Below the pieces are notes generated by a model. It saw only the letters and a program-made list of their open reading frames with translations, was not told the DNA's origin and did no database searches. The position numbers and the translations under genes are program-made. DNA of 64,000 nt from Rhizobium sp. L43 (GTDB taxonomy: Bacteria; Pseudomonadota; Alphaproteobacteria; Rhizobiales; Rhizobiaceae): positions 186,001 to 250,000 of the forward strand of contig NZ_NWSQ01000005.1 in assembly GCF_002531725.1 (NCBI RefSeq). The letters are read 5' to 3'. Shown piece by piece: positions 63,442 through 64,000 of the stretch (position 1 is the first letter of the stretch; every line of letters begins with the position of its first letter).

Positions 63442-64000
63442 TCACGCCGCCGGGTTGGCGGCGGCTTCCGCGACGATCCAATCGCGAAAGGCGGCAAGCG
63501 GCGCATAATCGGCACGCTCTCTGGGAAAGGCGAGATAATAGCGCTCGCGGCTCTCCATTTCTCGGTCGACGGCGGCGACGAGATCGCCGCGCCTGATCTC
63601 CTCCTGCATCAGGAATGTCGGCAACAGGGCGACGCCGAGACCGGCGATCGCCGCCTGTGCGGCGGTGGCGAACTGGTCGAACAGCATACCGTGGACGTTT
63701 TCGAAGGAAACGCCGTTGCCGGCAAACCATTGCTCCCAGGCATCCGGGCGCGTCGTCAAGTGCAGAAGCGGAACGGCAAGCAGATCCTGCGGCCCGGAGA
63801 TCGCGTATTGTTTCAGAAAATCGGGACTGCAGGCCGGTACCGTGCGCTCGGACATCAGAAAGGCGAGTTCGGCGCCCGGCCAGTGCGGATGACCGAAATG
63901 GATGGCGGCGTCGATCGAATCGAGGCGGAAATCGAAGGGCGAAAGCCGGGTCACCAGATTGATGGTTACACCGGGATTGGCAGCGAGGAAGCGGCCAAGG
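63442..64000 (-). CDS. LysR-family regulator (GcvA-like), 5'-truncated by window
   Basis: Only the effector-binding half is present, and the frame runs open to the window edge with no helix-turn-helix inside. Segments RLDSIDAAIHFGHPHWPGAE and MSERTVPACSPDFL and the ending YLAFPRERADYAPLAAFRDW are characteristic of the GcvA/AmpR branch of LysR regulators. The target is unknown. It precedes the RAM-domain gene by 68 bp on the same strand. Confidence 0.88.
   Translation of the reverse strand, partial: LGRFLAANPGVTINLVTRLSPFDFRLDSIDAAIHFGHPHWPGAELAFLMSERTVPACSPDFLKQYAISGPQDLLAVPLLHLTTRPDAWEQWFAGNGVSFENVHGMLFDQFATAAQAAIAGLGVALLPTFLMQEEIRRGDLVAAVDREMESRERYYLAFPRERADYAPLAAFRDWIVAEAAANPAA

Overview
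The window is a GC-rich (roughly 60%), densely coded stretch that reads as chromosome of a Rhizobium (R. etli/leguminosarum type) alphaproteobacterium. This rests on the PHA genes with phaR, a 7Fe ferredoxin next to a CarD-type regulator, an RpoH2-type sigma factor, a SAM-II riboswitch ahead of metA, EcfG-type promoter sequences, and intergenic repeat families typical of rhizobia. The genus is an inference; no rRNA or tRNA gene is visible.

Layout. 1-4.3 kb: pyruvate carboxylase and an FMN reductase. 4.3-6.7 kb: a polar amino-acid (cystine-like) ABC importer whose mRNA carries a large palindrome between the binding-protein and permease genes. 6.9-14.2 kb: a DMT exporter, a DeoR regulator, an MFS carrier, ispG, hisC, ispA and mtgA. 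14.3-16.7 kb: a 2H phosphoesterase, a GST, rpmF and a small membrane protein. 16.7-19.5 kb: phaR and phaAB for polyhydroxybutyrate. 19.6-20.5 kb: three small envelope proteins, one too short for usual ORF cutoffs and one with an EcfG-like promoter. 20.5-25.4 kb: an unusual triplicated ~200-bp repeat, a Suv3-like RNA helicase with an Arg/Gly/Asn/Asp-rich tail, an S4 RNA-binding protein and fdxA. 25.8-29.3 kb: carD, rpoH2 and an M48 metalloprotease. 29.7-35.3 kb: a drug exporter with divergent MarR regulator, thiamine pyrophosphokinase, an ABC-F ATPase and an exported protein. 35.3-38.3 kb: an SbmA/YddA-type ABC protein with a degenerate ATPase, then SAM-II riboswitch plus metA. 38.5-43.4 kb: galM and a GntR-controlled amino-sugar (nag) operon. 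43.5-48.1 kb: a GntR-flanked amino-acid ABC importer with a DadA-like oxidase. 48.3-51.1 kb: efp with its modification enzymes epmA and epmB.

51.3-61.8 kb holds the most unusual locus. It is a tightly packed same-strand run: stand-alone acyl carrier protein, acyl-CoA-dehydrogenase-like flavoprotein, class II synthetase-like amino acid:[carrier protein] ligase, DUF1839 protein, cytoplasmic GH2 glycosidase, glycosyltransferase, and a 1103-residue fusion of a polysaccharide flippase to two alpha/beta-hydrolase domains. The first hydrolase domain lacks its nucleophile and the second has Cys in its place. A convergent second glycosyltransferase follows. Taken together this suggests that an amino acid is loaded on a carrier protein, possibly oxidised, transferred to a glycan or glycolipid and flipped out of the cell. 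Only the ligase/carrier biochemistry is established in relatives; the pathway as a whole is inference.

The window ends with a stand-alone Lrp/AsnC-type RAM domain protein and a 5'-truncated LysR (GcvA-like) regulator.
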